NCBI RefSeq assembly: GCF_900129115.1
Contig: NZ_FQUR01000010.1
Span: forward strand, 62,001-126,000
Direction: 5' to 3'
Length of the DNA: 64,000 bases
DNA from: Thermoanaerobacter uzonensis DSM 18761
GTDB taxonomy: Bacteria; Bacillota; Thermoanaerobacteria; Thermoanaerobacterales; Thermoanaerobacteraceae
In this document: piece after piece, positions 1 to 7,746 of the stretch
How positions within the stretch are numbered: the first letter of the stretch is position 1
How the letters are laid out: every line of letters begins with the position of its first letter
Program-made: the position numbers and the translations under genes
Notes under the pieces: generated by a model
Seen by the model: the letters and a program-made list of their open reading frames with translations, nothing else
What the model was told of the DNA's origin: nothing
Database searches by the model: none

Positions 1-10
1 AACCCCACCA
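1..10 (+). tRNA. 3' end of a tRNA (partial)
   Basis: The first ten bases match the 3' acceptor strand plus CCA of the tRNA-Val(CAC) found further right, which ends in the same AACCCCACCA. The body lies outside the window, so the isotype cannot be read. Placement 20 bp before tRNA-Ala fits a tRNA cluster. Confidence 0.5.
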
Positions 11-29
11 TTTCTTATATGGGTCATAT

Positions 30-105
30 GGGGATATAGCTCAGTAGGGAGAGCACATGCCTCGCATGCATGAGGTCAGGGGTTCAAATCCCCTTATCTC
101 CACCA
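30..105 (+). tRNA. tRNA-Ala (anticodon CGC)
   Basis: A 76-nt cloverleaf with acceptor GGGGATA pairing with TATCTCC, D-arm GCTC, anticodon stem CATGC/GCATG with loop CTCGCAT, TTCAAAT T-loop and encoded CCA. The anticodon CGC reads GCG (Ala). Confidence 0.93.
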
Positions 106-196
106 AACTGAAAATAAAATATTTTTATACATAAATTTATTTTTTTTTCACAAGATATAACCGAATCATAACAACATGAGGAGGTTATATCTTTTT

Positions 197-1282
197 ATGT
201 GGAAAAATCTAAGATTTGTATTGATTTTGATAGTTTTGCTGTTTACCATATCAATTTTTTTGAGTGCATGTAAAAATACAATTCAAAAACCTTTTTTTAA
301 GCCTTTTAGTAAGATAGGAGTAAAAAAACTTCAAATAGTAGGATTTTATGTTGATTCTGCTGGACCAGACAATTCATATCAATCACTGGTAAAATATTCA
401 AGATATATTGATACACTTTCTCCATTATGGCTTACTGTAGAAGGAGACGGGACAGTAAAAGATTCTACAAATCCTCAGGCGCTGGATTATGCGAAAAAAC
501 AAGGGATAAAGATAGTTCCTCTGGTGAATGTGGCAAATAGCAAAGATGAAGTTCTCTTGGATCCGAATATCCGTGAAAAGGCTATTTCTCAATTAATGGC
601 CTTGTTAAAAAAACATAATTTTGATGGTTACAATATAGATTTTGAGTTTATTCCTCATGGAACCAAAAATTACATTAAAGATAAAGATTATCTAACAGCG
701 TTTGTGAGTAAAATAAGACCTTTTATTAAAAAAGAAGGCAAAATTCTTGATATTTCTGTTATACCTCATTATCAGGTACCTAAAGAAATATCAGGTATAT
801 ACGACTATCACGAATTAGCGCCTTTAGTTGACCATGTCACTTTGATGACCTATGATAGGCATAATGCTTCTTCACCGCCGGGACCTGTTTCTCCTGAGCA
901 GTGGGTGGAGTACAACGTCAAAGATGCACTAAATGAAGGTTTTAAACCTGAACAAATATGTTTAGGAGTAGCTACTTATGGATATGATTGGCCTGCAAGT
1001 AAAAGTGGTGGTTTCTCTCGTCCTACAAAAGAAATACTTACAAAAGCACAAATTCAAGGAATTCAAATAAAGTGGAGCGACCAATACCAAGAGCCTTATT
1101 ATGTCTATTATGACAAAAACACGGGAATAACGAGAGAGGTATGGTTTGAAAACTCTGCCACTTTAGCTGAGAAGATAGAAGTTGCTAAAAGGTATAATTT
1201 ACATGGCATATGTGTGTGGAGGATTGGCTTTGAAACCCCTTCTTTTTGGGATGTTATAGGTAAGAAAATAGGAAGCAGATAG
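197..1282 (+). CDS. Glycoside hydrolase family 18 lipoprotein (YaaH-like)
   Basis: This is a probable cell-surface GH18 enzyme of the spore/peptidoglycan type rather than a classical chitinase. An N-terminal hydrophobic segment ends in a lipobox (LSAC, Cys25), so the protein should be lipid-anchored after processing by Lgt and signal peptidase II. The catalytic motif reads DGYNIDFE (residues about 143-150): the proton-donor Glu is present and the middle Asp is Asn, as is usual in YaaH-like spore-cortex GH18 proteins. I chose the ATG at 197 because AGGAGG lies at 179-184. An ATG at 176 is in frame but has no ribosome binding site upstream and would place AGGAGG inside the gene; the 12-nt spacing to 197 is rather long. 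The substrate is inferred. Confidence 0.85.
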   Translation: MWKNLRFVLILIVLLFTISIFLSACKNTIQKPFFKPFSKIGVKKLQIVGFYVDSAGPDNSYQSLVKYSRYIDTLSPLWLTVEGDGTVKDSTNPQALDYAKKQGIKIVPLVNVANSKDEVLLDPNIREKAISQLMALLKKHNFDGYNIDFEFIPHGTKNYIKDKDYLTAFVSKIRPFIKKEGKILDISVIPHYQVPKEISGIYDYHELAPLVDHVTLMTYDRHNASSPPGPVSPEQWVEYNVKDALNEGFKPEQICLGVATYGYDWPASKSGGFSRPTKEILTKAQIQGIQIKWSDQYQEPYYVYYDKNTGITREVWFENSATLAEKIEVAKRYNLHGICVWRIGFETPSFWDVIGKKIGSR

Positions 1283-1289
1283 AAAAATA

Positions 1290-1318
1290 TTGAAAACATT
1301 TAAGTAAAGATATATAAT
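1290..1318 (+). promoter_or_regulatory. Sigma-A promoter of pepV
   Basis: TTGAAA at 1290-1295 and TATAAT at 1313-1318 are separated by 17 bp, 35 bp before the pepV start. Confidence 0.8.
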
Positions 1319-1353
1319 AGAGGTGTGATTACCAAATTATTGGGGGGATTTTC

Positions 1354-2748
1354 ATGAATTTAAATTCTTACATAGACAATATGAGAGACGACATTATAAA
1401 ATCAGTTCAAGAATTGGTCAGGATAAAAAGTGTACAAGATGAGCCAAAACCAGGTATGCCTTATGGAGAAGGTGTTGCGAAGGCATTGGACAAAGCTTTA
1501 GAGATCGCACAAAGTTTAGGCTTTAGGACTAAAAACGTGGATGGATATGTAGGGTATGCAGAATACGGCGAAGGAGAAGAAATGATAGGAGTTTTGGGAC
1601 ATTTAGATGTAGTTCCAGAAGGTGATGGGTGGACCCATCCACCTTATGGTGCTGAAATACATGAGGGAAAGATATATGGAAGAGGTACTGTAGATGATAA
1701 GGGCCCTATAATTGCTGCTTTATACGGGTTGAAAGCTATAAAAGACGCTGGGTTAAAGCTTTCTAAAAGAGTGAGAATTTTATTTGGAACAAATGAAGAG
1801 ACAGGTTCTCACGAAATTGCTTATTATTTAAAACACGATGAAGCTCCTACTATGGGTTTTACTCCTGATGCTCAATATCCAATTATATATGCAGAAAAAG
1901 GAATAACAATGTTTAATGTGGTAAAAGACTTTAATAAAAAGCCCAGTAATATAGTTATAGAATATATTAAAGGTGGAGAAAGGCCCAATGTAGTGCCGGG
2001 CTATTCTGAAGCTGGCTTAAAGGTAAAAGAAGCAGATAAAAAGAAAGAAATTAAAGATAAGTTAGAAGCTTTTGTAAAAGAGACTGGTTACAATTTGAAG
2101 GCTGAAGAGAAAGGCGAAATGCTTGTAATCAAGTCAGTAGGGGTTTCGGCTCATGGCAGTCTTCCGCACTTAGGAAAGAATGCTATAATGCAGCTATTTC
2201 TCTTCCTTGACAGAATAGATTTAGAGGATAGCGATGTCAAAGATTTTATACATTTCTTTGCTACAAATGTTGGAATGGAAACAGACGGGAAAACTTTTGG
2301 GATATACTTAAAAGATGAAACAGGAGAATTGACTTTTAACGTTGGTACTATCCAATTGGATGAAAGCAAAGGAGCATTAGGTTTAAATATCAGATATCCA
2401 GTGAAATATAAATATGAAGATTGGATGAATATTTTCGAAGAAAAAATCAAGACTAATGGGATGAGAATAGAAGACATGCTCCATCAACCACCTTTGTATT
2501 TTCCACCAGACCATCCTTTGATAAAAACTTTGAGCAAAGTTTACGAGGAACAGACGGGACAGAAAGTAGAGCTTTTAGCAATAGGGGGGGGAACTTACGC
2601 TAAGGAGATGCCTAACACAGTAGCATTTGGGCCTGTTTTCCCAGGCAAGCCAGAGTTAGCACATCAAGCAGATGAATATATAGAGATTGAAGATCTGATA
2701 TTAAATGCAAAAATTTATGCCCACGCTATATATGAATTAGCAAAATAA
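1354..2748 (+). CDS. pepV: Dipeptidase PepV (M20 family)
   Basis: A cytoplasmic zinc dipeptidase that releases amino acids from dipeptides with a free N-terminus. The 464 residues match the usual PepV length. Metal-binding motifs of the M20 fold are visible: GHLDVVPEGDGW (His83, Asp85), GTVDDKGP (Asp115) and the catalytic/metal pair in GTNEETGS (Glu148, Glu149). A long lid domain lies between the two halves of the catalytic domain. The ATG at 1354 follows a GGGGGG ribosome binding site and a consensus promoter at 1290. The gene is monocistronic and ends in a terminator at 2747-2770 that also serves the convergent gene. Confidence 0.95.
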   Translation: MNLNSYIDNMRDDIIKSVQELVRIKSVQDEPKPGMPYGEGVAKALDKALEIAQSLGFRTKNVDGYVGYAEYGEGEEMIGVLGHLDVVPEGDGWTHPPYGAEIHEGKIYGRGTVDDKGPIIAALYGLKAIKDAGLKLSKRVRILFGTNEETGSHEIAYYLKHDEAPTMGFTPDAQYPIIYAEKGITMFNVVKDFNKKPSNIVIEYIKGGERPNVVPGYSEAGLKVKEADKKKEIKDKLEAFVKETGYNLKAEEKGEMLVIKSVGVSAHGSLPHLGKNAIMQLFLFLDRIDLEDSDVKDFIHFFATNVGMETDGKTFGIYLKDETGELTFNVGTIQLDESKGALGLNIRYPVKYKYEDWMNIFEEKIKTNGMRIEDMLHQPPLYFPPDHPLIKTLSKVYEEQTGQKVELLAIGGGTYAKEMPNTVAFGPVFPGKPELAHQADEYIEIEDLILNAKIYAHAIYELAK

Positions 2749-2770
2749 AATCCCTCTTTTGAGGGATTTT
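2747..2770. terminator. Bidirectional terminator between pepV and the convergent ORF
   Basis: The stem AAAATCCCTC / GAGGGATTTT has a TTTT loop. The flanking A and T runs allow termination in both directions. Confidence 0.8.
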
Positions 2771-3200
2771 ATTTTAAACTAAAATATAATTTATTTTCTT
2801 CTAGCACAAATCCTAATTCTTCCCAAGGTAAAGATGTATTATTAGAATATACTGAAATGACACCAATATCGCGTAAAAACTCAGAAACAGTTTTTGTAAT
2901 TTGTTTTCCTAGTTCTTTTTTGTTAATTTCTTCCTCAAAAGATACAGAAAGTTCATTAATTATAATTCTATTAACTGGCTCATAAGGGTCTTCGAAAATT
3001 GTCAACCAAAGGCGAGAGTTTTTTTCAATTCCGTTCAAAATGATAAACCATTCAGTATCGTCTTCATATTTTAGAATATGTTGTATAAAGTGAATTCCTG
3101 AGGTTTTTTCTATTTCCCACTTCATAAGGGAAAGGTATTCGTCGCTAAGAATTTCGCTCAAAGTAGTGTTTATGCATCTTAAGGATAATAAGTCATTCAT
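2769..3200 (-). CDS. Conserved hypothetical protein, 143 aa
   Basis: I do not recognise the family. The predicted protein is acidic and soluble, without signal peptide or membrane segments, with a central aromatic-rich stretch (residues about 28-75) that looks like beta strands. Its ATG at 3200 follows a GAGGG ribosome binding site 5 nt away, which supports real translation. It is convergent with pepV and shares its terminator. No functional link to either neighbour is visible. Confidence 0.65.
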   Translation of the reverse strand: MNDLLSLRCINTTLSEILSDEYLSLMKWEIEKTSGIHFIQHILKYEDDTEWFIILNGIEKNSRLWLTIFEDPYEPVNRIIINELSVSFEEEINKKELGKQITKTVSEFLRDIGVISVYSNNTSLPWEELGFVLEENKLYFSLK

Positions 3201-3341
3201 GATATCCCTCTTTTCATAAAATGATATTCTTATTTAGCAGTTTTTACTATATAGTATATGCTATTATACAAGTAAGTGGTTTTATATTTATAAATTCTAT
3301 TTAAACGTTTAAATTCCTTCTTTTTATTAAAAAATTTGTGA

Positions 3342-3370
3342 TTGACATGTTTTAGGAGGATGTGTATAAT
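3342..3370 (+). promoter_or_regulatory. Promoter of tRNA-Val
   Basis: A full-consensus TTGACA (3342-3347), 17-bp spacer and TATAAT (3365-3370), with the tRNA 5' end 15 bp after the -10 box. Perfect boxes fit a strong stable-RNA promoter. Confidence 0.9.
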
Positions 3371-3385
3371 AAAAATATAGAAAGT

Positions 3386-3462
3386 GGGGTTATAGCTCAG
3401 CTGGTCAGAGCGCTACGCTCACATCGTAGAGGTCACAGGTTCGATCCCTGTTAACCCCACCA
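3386..3462 (+). tRNA. tRNA-Val (anticodon CAC)
   Basis: A 77-nt cloverleaf: acceptor GGGGTTA/TAACCCC, anticodon stem CTACG/CGTAG with loop CTCACAT, TTCGATC T-loop and encoded CCA. It reads GUG codons. Confidence 0.94.
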
Positions 3463-3476
3463 ATAATATGAAGATT

Positions 3477-3512
3477 TTCCGGCGTTATAGAGATGCCGGA
3501 ATTTTTATTTTT
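3477..3512 (+). terminator. Terminator of tRNA-Val
   Basis: The stem TTCCGGC (3477-3483) / GCCGGAA (3495-3501) is followed by a T-rich run. Confidence 0.85.
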
Positions 3513-3549
3513 TTGATGTTTATGAAAGAATGGTAATATTTTAATTATG

Positions 3550-4060
3550 TTGCCCAAGGAGGCAGTTCTTATTCTTGAAAAAGCTGTTGCCCGCTTTTAC
3601 GTGAGGGCAAAAGGGGAAAATATATGCTGGAGGTAAAGGAAAAAGTAATAGCCTGTGCCAAGGGGGCTGAAGTGGCAACGGGAGCAAAGCTTTCATATAG
3701 AAATTTTGAGCTTGGCTTTGACAACCTAGTAACCAATAAAACTATGGCTGAGACATTTAAAACTAATTTAAAGGAACTGGGTTATCATGATATAAGTGAT
3801 AAAGAAGAGGGCGTTGGTTCAACGGACATGGGAAATGTAAGCCAGGTTGTGCCTTCTATCCATCCCCACATTGCCATAGCTGAAGAGGACATAGCACCTC
3901 ATAGCTTGGAATTTTTGAAAGCTGCAGGTTCACAGAGGGGAAAGGAGGCAACCTACTTGCAGCCAAAGCTCTGGCTATGACGGCGGTAGATATAATGACA
4001 AAAGAGGAATTGCTAAAGAAGATAAAAGAGGAGTTTAAAAAAACGGTTGAAATTTCTTAA
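3550..4060 (+). pseudogene. Decayed M20 amidohydrolase (PM20D2/ACY1L2-like), C-terminal half
   Basis: Three frames together encode the C-terminal half of an M20 amidohydrolase. The first piece reads AVARFYVRAKG (about 3588-3620). The next, from 3624, contains the family signature GSTDMGNVSQVVPSIHPH. After a shift near 3950 the tail LLAAKALAMTAVDIM runs to the stop at 4060. The N-terminal catalytic half, with the first metal ligands, is missing and there is no ribosome binding site. The tail closely resembles mammalian PM20D2 (aminoacylase-1-like 2), which acts on dipeptides and N-acyl amino acids. The open stretch at 3624-3980 would be taken for a 118-aa gene but is only a fragment of this wreck. 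Confidence 0.8.
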
Positions 4061-4222
4061 ATATTCCTCGCGAGCAATTTCTTATACCAATCAGAGTAGA
4101 AAAAAGCTTGCTGCCTTTATTTTTATGTAATTTGGGCTTGATGCCAAAACTTTTCATGTTGAGGATAGATTTTTTTATTTCAGAATCATATAAAGGCATT
4201 ATAAGGAAATAAAAGTCACCTC

Positions 4223-4250
4223 TTGACATATTATCGAAATGCTGTAGAAT
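4223..4250 (+). promoter_or_regulatory. Promoter of lgt
   Basis: TTGACA (4223-4228), a 16-bp spacer and TAGAAT (4245-4250), 64 bp before the lgt start. The preceding 160 bp (4061-4222) show no convincing gene. Confidence 0.7.
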
Positions 4251-4313
4251 GATATTATAATGAAAATCTTATCAGAGTTTTCTGTTTAAAAACTATTGTA
4301 TGGAGGTTGTATG

Positions 4314-5087
4314 ATGTACATTCCGACAATTAGCCCTTATGCCTTTAAAATTGGTCCAATTGCTGTCCATTGGTATGGAATTTTTATGGCTATTTCTATT
4401 GCTATCGGTGGATATTATTTGTACAAAGAGGCAATGAAATTAAATTACGATGAAGACTTTTTATTAAATCTATTAATGGTTGTAGTAATTTCTGGTGTTA
4501 TAGGTGCTCGATTGATGTTTGTATTGGCAAATTATCCTGAGTGGTTTATTAAAAATCCTATCCAAGTTTTAAAAATTTATGAAGGTGGGTTATCTTGGCA
4601 TGGTTCAGTTTTAGGTGGTTTTTTAGCAGGACTTTATTATTGCCGTAAAAAAGGTGTGAGGATAAATCCTTTGGAGGATTTTGCAGTTTTAGGCCTTGCT
4701 ATTGGAAACATATTGGTGAGAATTGGCAATATTTTTAATCAAGAAGTATTGGGAAGACCGACTGAATTTGCATTTGGGAGATGGCCTGCACAATTAGTAG
4801 GAGTTGCCATGGGGATAATACTTCTTATAAGATATTTTTATATACAGAAAAAGCATATGCCTGATGGATATCAATTTTGGTCTTTTATATTTTATTATCA
4901 ATTGATGAGAGGTTTAATTGAAGAAACCGTAAGAGACAATCCTTTAATATGGCCTGTATATTTAAATGAAAAATGGGGAATAGGATTTTTTACTTTAACT
5001 CAGTTAGTAACACCTTTCATTTTGATATTGGCATACTGGATGATTAGAAAGGTTTTAAATGACCCCAATAAACAATTTTACAATTAA
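4314..5087 (+). CDS. lgt: Prolipoprotein diacylglyceryl transferase
   Basis: Lgt transfers diacylglycerol from phosphatidylglycerol to the lipobox cysteine of prelipoproteins at the membrane. The 257-aa product has about seven hydrophobic segments and the family motifs YEGGLSWHGSVLGG (HGGL region) and RIGNIFNQEVLGRPT. GGAGG at 4302-4306 fixes the start at ATG 4314 (7-nt spacing); ATG 4311 is possible, and the upstream TTG at 4296 is not credible because it precedes the ribosome binding site. Substrates in this window include the GH18 lipoprotein and the YhcN-like lipoprotein. The gene is monocistronic, with its own promoter and terminator. Confidence 0.96.
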   Translation: MYIPTISPYAFKIGPIAVHWYGIFMAISIAIGGYYLYKEAMKLNYDEDFLLNLLMVVVISGVIGARLMFVLANYPEWFIKNPIQVLKIYEGGLSWHGSVLGGFLAGLYYCRKKGVRINPLEDFAVLGLAIGNILVRIGNIFNQEVLGRPTEFAFGRWPAQLVGVAMGIILLIRYFYIQKKHMPDGYQFWSFIFYYQLMRGLIEETVRDNPLIWPVYLNEKWGIGFFTLTQLVTPFILILAYWMIRKVLNDPNKQFYN

Positions 5088-5112
5088 ACTGCCTTTGAGG
5101 CAGTTTTCTTAT
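5087..5112 (+). terminator. Terminator of lgt
   Basis: AAACTGCC / GGCAGTTT stem with a short loop, followed by a T-rich tail, directly after the stop codon. Confidence 0.8.
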
Positions 5113-5170
5113 TTAAGGCAAATTGAATTAATCTTTAACTATTGATAAATCTAAAAGGGAACTACTTTAT

Positions 5171-5200
5171 TTTACAACATTTTAATGGTAAAATTATATT
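5171..5200 (+). promoter_or_regulatory. Possible promoter of the GAF gene
   Basis: TTTACA (5171-5176), 18-bp spacer and TATATT (5195-5200), 30 bp before the start codon. The match is moderate. Confidence 0.45.
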
Positions 5201-5230
5201 TGATAAATTTTTTACAGAGGAGCTGAAAAG

Positions 5231-5695
5231 ATGGAAAAAAGAAAAGTTTTTGATGATTTATTAGTTAGGATTGACCAAATGGCAAGAGAAATTGATGATA
5301 TGGATGAATTTTATGGTGAAGTTGTTAAGATATTAGCAGATAATGTTCCTTACTACAATTGGACAGGTTTTTATTTCATGAAGGATGGAGAGTTAGTAAT
5401 AGGACCTTATATTGGTAGACCTACAGAGCATGTGAGAATTAAAGTAGGAGAGGGAGTTTGTGGAAGAGCTGTTGCAGAAAAAAATACTATAATTGTAGAT
5501 GATGTAACAAAAGAAGATAATTATTTGGCTTGTAGTCTTGAGACGAAATCGGAAATTGTAGTGCCAATATGGGTTAATGGCGACATAATAGGAGAAATAG
5601 ATATTGACAGCGATGATTTAGCTGCTTTTGATGAAGAAGATAAAAGATTTTTACAAAAAGTTGCAGAGATTATAAGTCGAAAACTTAAAAAATAG
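5231..5695 (+). CDS. GAF-domain protein related to free-methionine (R)-sulfoxide reductase
   Basis: The 154-aa protein is a single GAF domain. It carries hallmarks of the YebR/fRMsr family, which reduces free methionine-R-sulfoxide: NWTGFYFM, GEGVCGRA (Cys77), ACSLETKSEIVVPI (Cys101) and GEIDIDSDD. Known enzymes use three cysteines; the two seen here correspond to the GVCG and IACD cysteines. The third, usually just before the GVCG motif, is absent (RPTEHVRI here). It may therefore work with a two-cysteine cycle or be a ligand-binding GAF protein. A good ribosome binding site precedes ATG 5231. Confidence 0.8.
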   Translation: MEKRKVFDDLLVRIDQMAREIDDMDEFYGEVVKILADNVPYYNWTGFYFMKDGELVIGPYIGRPTEHVRIKVGEGVCGRAVAEKNTIIVDDVTKEDNYLACSLETKSEIVVPIWVNGDIIGEIDIDSDDLAAFDEEDKRFLQKVAEIISRKLKK

Positions 5696-5710
5696 ATATC
5701 CATTGGCTTT

Positions 5711-5721
5711 TGTGGTATAAT
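5711..5721 (+). promoter_or_regulatory. Extended -10 promoter of the NifU-like gene
   Basis: TGGTATAAT at 5713-5721 is an extended -10 element 26 bp before the start codon. No good -35 box is visible, which extended -10 promoters tolerate. Confidence 0.5.
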
Positions 5722-5747
5722 AATTGTGTCAGGAAGGAGGATAGGCT

Positions 5748-5969
5748 ATGAGAGAAAGAGTAGAAGAAGTATTAGAGCTTTTAAGACCATCTCTTCAAGC
5801 AGACGGAGGAGATGTGGAACTTATTGACGTTACAGATGATGGAATTGTAAAGGTAAGATTGACAGGCGCTTGTGGAGGATGCCCTTTTGCTACGTTGACG
5901 CTGAAAGAAGGCATTGAAAGGGCTATCAAAGAAGAAATACCTGAAGTGAGGGAAGTAATAGCAGTTTAA
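5748..5969 (+). CDS. NifU-like Fe-S scaffold/carrier (Nfu domain)
   Basis: The 73-residue protein is a stand-alone Nfu (NifU C-terminal) domain that carries an iron-sulfur cluster to apo-proteins in the cytoplasm. Its motif GACGGCPF contains the cluster ligands Cys42 and Cys45, and the N-terminal part ([15 protein letters not shown]) is typical. A strong ribosome binding site (GGAAGGAGG) lies just upstream. The gene is monocistronic with its own terminator. Likely clients here include the radical-SAM lipoyl synthase LipA, though no operon link exists. Confidence 0.94.
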   Translation: MRERVEEVLELLRPSLQADGGDVELIDVTDDGIVKVRLTGACGGCPFATLTLKEGIERAIKEEIPEVREVIAV

Positions 5970-5996
5970 AAATCCGGGTGATCCGGATTTTTTTGT
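5970..5996 (+). terminator. Terminator of the NifU-like gene
   Basis: ATCCGG (5972-5977) / CCGGAT (5983-5988) stem followed by seven Ts. Confidence 0.85.
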
Positions 5997-6065
5997 TATA
6001 TAAGCAGGAATTTTTAGCCATACATAGAATAGTATATATGGGAATATTTTCAAGGAGGTCTATGT

Positions 6066-7547
6066 ATGGTTAAAAAATTTTGTTTAGCAGGATTGATTGT
6101 CTTGATATTATTTTTAAATTTATCAAGTGCCTATTCAGAAGCTAATCCTTATTCAGAAGAAAAAATATTACAAAAAATAGTAATGAAGGTACCTTTTACA
6201 AGGGGATTAAAATTGGTAGAACATAAGTTGAAAAATGGGTTATATAGCTTTAAATTTGAAGGAAGTAATCCATTTAAGAATTTAAAAATTGTATACAATA
6301 CTGACAATGATAAATTAGAGTATATAGATTACTATGTAAATACTTTTACACCTTTAGACAAAAATTTATCAGAAAAATATTCAAAAAGTGAGTCTATAAT
6401 TTTAGCCAACAATTTGATATCTTCAATTACAGGAGAAGAATATCAATTTGCAAAAAGCCTTTCAGATGATGAGTATATTGATGAAAGTTTAGAAAAACCA
6501 TATATTTATAAGTTAATTTTTAAAAAAATGATAAATCACCTGATAGTGGATAATAGAGAAATAGTTGTGTACATAGATTCTCATTCAGGAGAAGTTGTTA
6601 AATTTTTTGGTGAAAATCTTTCGGAAAAAGTGAAATATGAGGATACAAAGGATATTAAAAGTATTGGCGAAATAAAAAGCCTATATCAAAAATATATTGT
6701 TCCTCAGCTTATGGTTTATAAAGAAGGCAAAAAGTATCAGTTAGTGTATATTTCCTCTTTGAATCCTTTGTTTTATGGGATTGATGCAAAAAGTGGTATT
6801 TTTATTGATTATAAGGGAAATGATATTAAAGAAGAAATGATTACACTGGATTTTTCAAAGTTAAAAGACAATTGTTTTAATTTAAAAAGTCCAGAGACAA
6901 TTGCTCAAGATATAGCAAAAAATTTAAAAATAGATAAAATTTCTTTGCTCAAATCCGGTTATGTGAATAATTTTTATTTGACGGGTAAACCGGCTGTGAC
7001 TTATGATTGGAATTTTACAAGTTTAAAAGACAAAATTTTAAATATAAATGTAGCAATTGATTCTCACGACCGGAATATTCTTCACTTAGGTTTTGGTTAT
7101 TGGAATTATAATGAGAAAGATTTTAGAATACTTGATATGGAAGAGGCAAAAACATATGTGAAAGGACATCTTTATAATTATTTGTCTTGTAATTTTTTGG
7201 TATCATATCCTATGAAGTATCGAGATAATAAAATTTATACTTTTTATAGACAAACAAACAATACGATAATTTCTAATAATTATATAACCATTGAAACAAA
7301 TGAGGAAGGAATAGTTAAAAAAATAATCTTTAATTGGGATTATATTGATTTTCCAAAGATAAACAATACTATCAATATACAAGTTGCTCAAAATATTTTT
7401 ATAGATAGTGGTTTTAAACTGTACTATTTTATAACAGAGAATAAAAAAGGTAAATTAGTGTATATACCTAACTCTTTGGAGTTTATGATAGATGCCAGCA
7501 CAGGGGAAAAGATATATTACAGTTCTTTAAATTGGGAGGAAGATTAG
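6066..7547 (+). CDS. Secreted YcdB/YcdC-like protein with PepSY-like repeats
   Basis: A 493-aa exported protein. Residues 1-24 form a signal peptide (MVKKF, hydrophobic core, AYSEA). The rest shows repeated alpha/beta units of the YcdB/YcdC type, each ending in a strand such as VVYIDSHSGEVVKF, GIDAKSGIFIDY or MIDASTGEKIYY, a pattern related to PepSY domains found in protease propeptides and cell-wall proteins. No catalytic motif is visible. AGGAGG at 6053-6058 fixes the ATG at 6066. The SASP gene starts three bases after its stop, so the two may be co-transcribed during sporulation; that is an inference. Confidence 0.7.
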   Translation: MVKKFCLAGLIVLILFLNLSSAYSEANPYSEEKILQKIVMKVPFTRGLKLVEHKLKNGLYSFKFEGSNPFKNLKIVYNTDNDKLEYIDYYVNTFTPLDKNLSEKYSKSESIILANNLISSITGEEYQFAKSLSDDEYIDESLEKPYIYKLIFKKMINHLIVDNREIVVYIDSHSGEVVKFFGENLSEKVKYEDTKDIKSIGEIKSLYQKYIVPQLMVYKEGKKYQLVYISSLNPLFYGIDAKSGIFIDYKGNDIKEEMITLDFSKLKDNCFNLKSPETIAQDIAKNLKIDKISLLKSGYVNNFYLTGKPAVTYDWNFTSLKDKILNINVAIDSHDRNILHLGFGYWNYNEKDFRILDMEEAKTYVKGHLYNYLSCNFLVSYPMKYRDNKIYTFYRQTNNTIISNNYITIETNEEGIVKKIIFNWDYIDFPKINNTINIQVAQNIFIDSGFKLYYFITENKKGKLVYIPNSLEFMIDASTGEKIYYSSLNWEED

Positions 7548-7550
7548 AGA

Positions 7551-7721
7551 ATGGACAATGAAATTTTGAAACTTGAAGCGGCTGAAGAATTAGGACTTCT
7601 TGAAAAGGTAAAAAAAGTTGGATGGTCTAAGTTGTCTGCCCAAGAAACGGGGAAGATAGGCTCTATAGTTAAGAAAAAGATGAAAATGCAACAGGAGGTA
7701 GGAAAAAAAGAAAAGTTGTGA
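7551..7721 (+). CDS. Small acid-soluble spore protein, alpha/beta type (SspF-like)
   Basis: A 56-aa ORF below usual ORF-length cut-offs. It has the layout of minor alpha/beta SASPs: an EAAEELGL helix, a KVGWSKLSAQETGKIG turn and a SIVKKKMKMQQ helix, comparable with SspF of Bacillus. Such proteins coat spore DNA in the A-like form and protect it from UV. The stop of the preceding gene is three bases upstream, and GGGAGG at 7534-7539 lies inside that gene's end, which gives a rather long spacing. The next gene, the sirtuin, begins 25 bp later. The family call rests on pattern resemblance only. Confidence 0.72.
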   Translation: MDNEILKLEAAEELGLLEKVKKVGWSKLSAQETGKIGSIVKKKMKMQQEVGKKEKL

Positions 7722-7746
7722 TATACTCTATTTGAGGTGAATTGCC

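Noticed and set aside
4035-4229. 64-aa minus-strand ORF before lgt
   Set aside because: It overlaps the end of the pseudogene and its start lies on the lgt promoter; no ribosome binding site and no recognisable domain.
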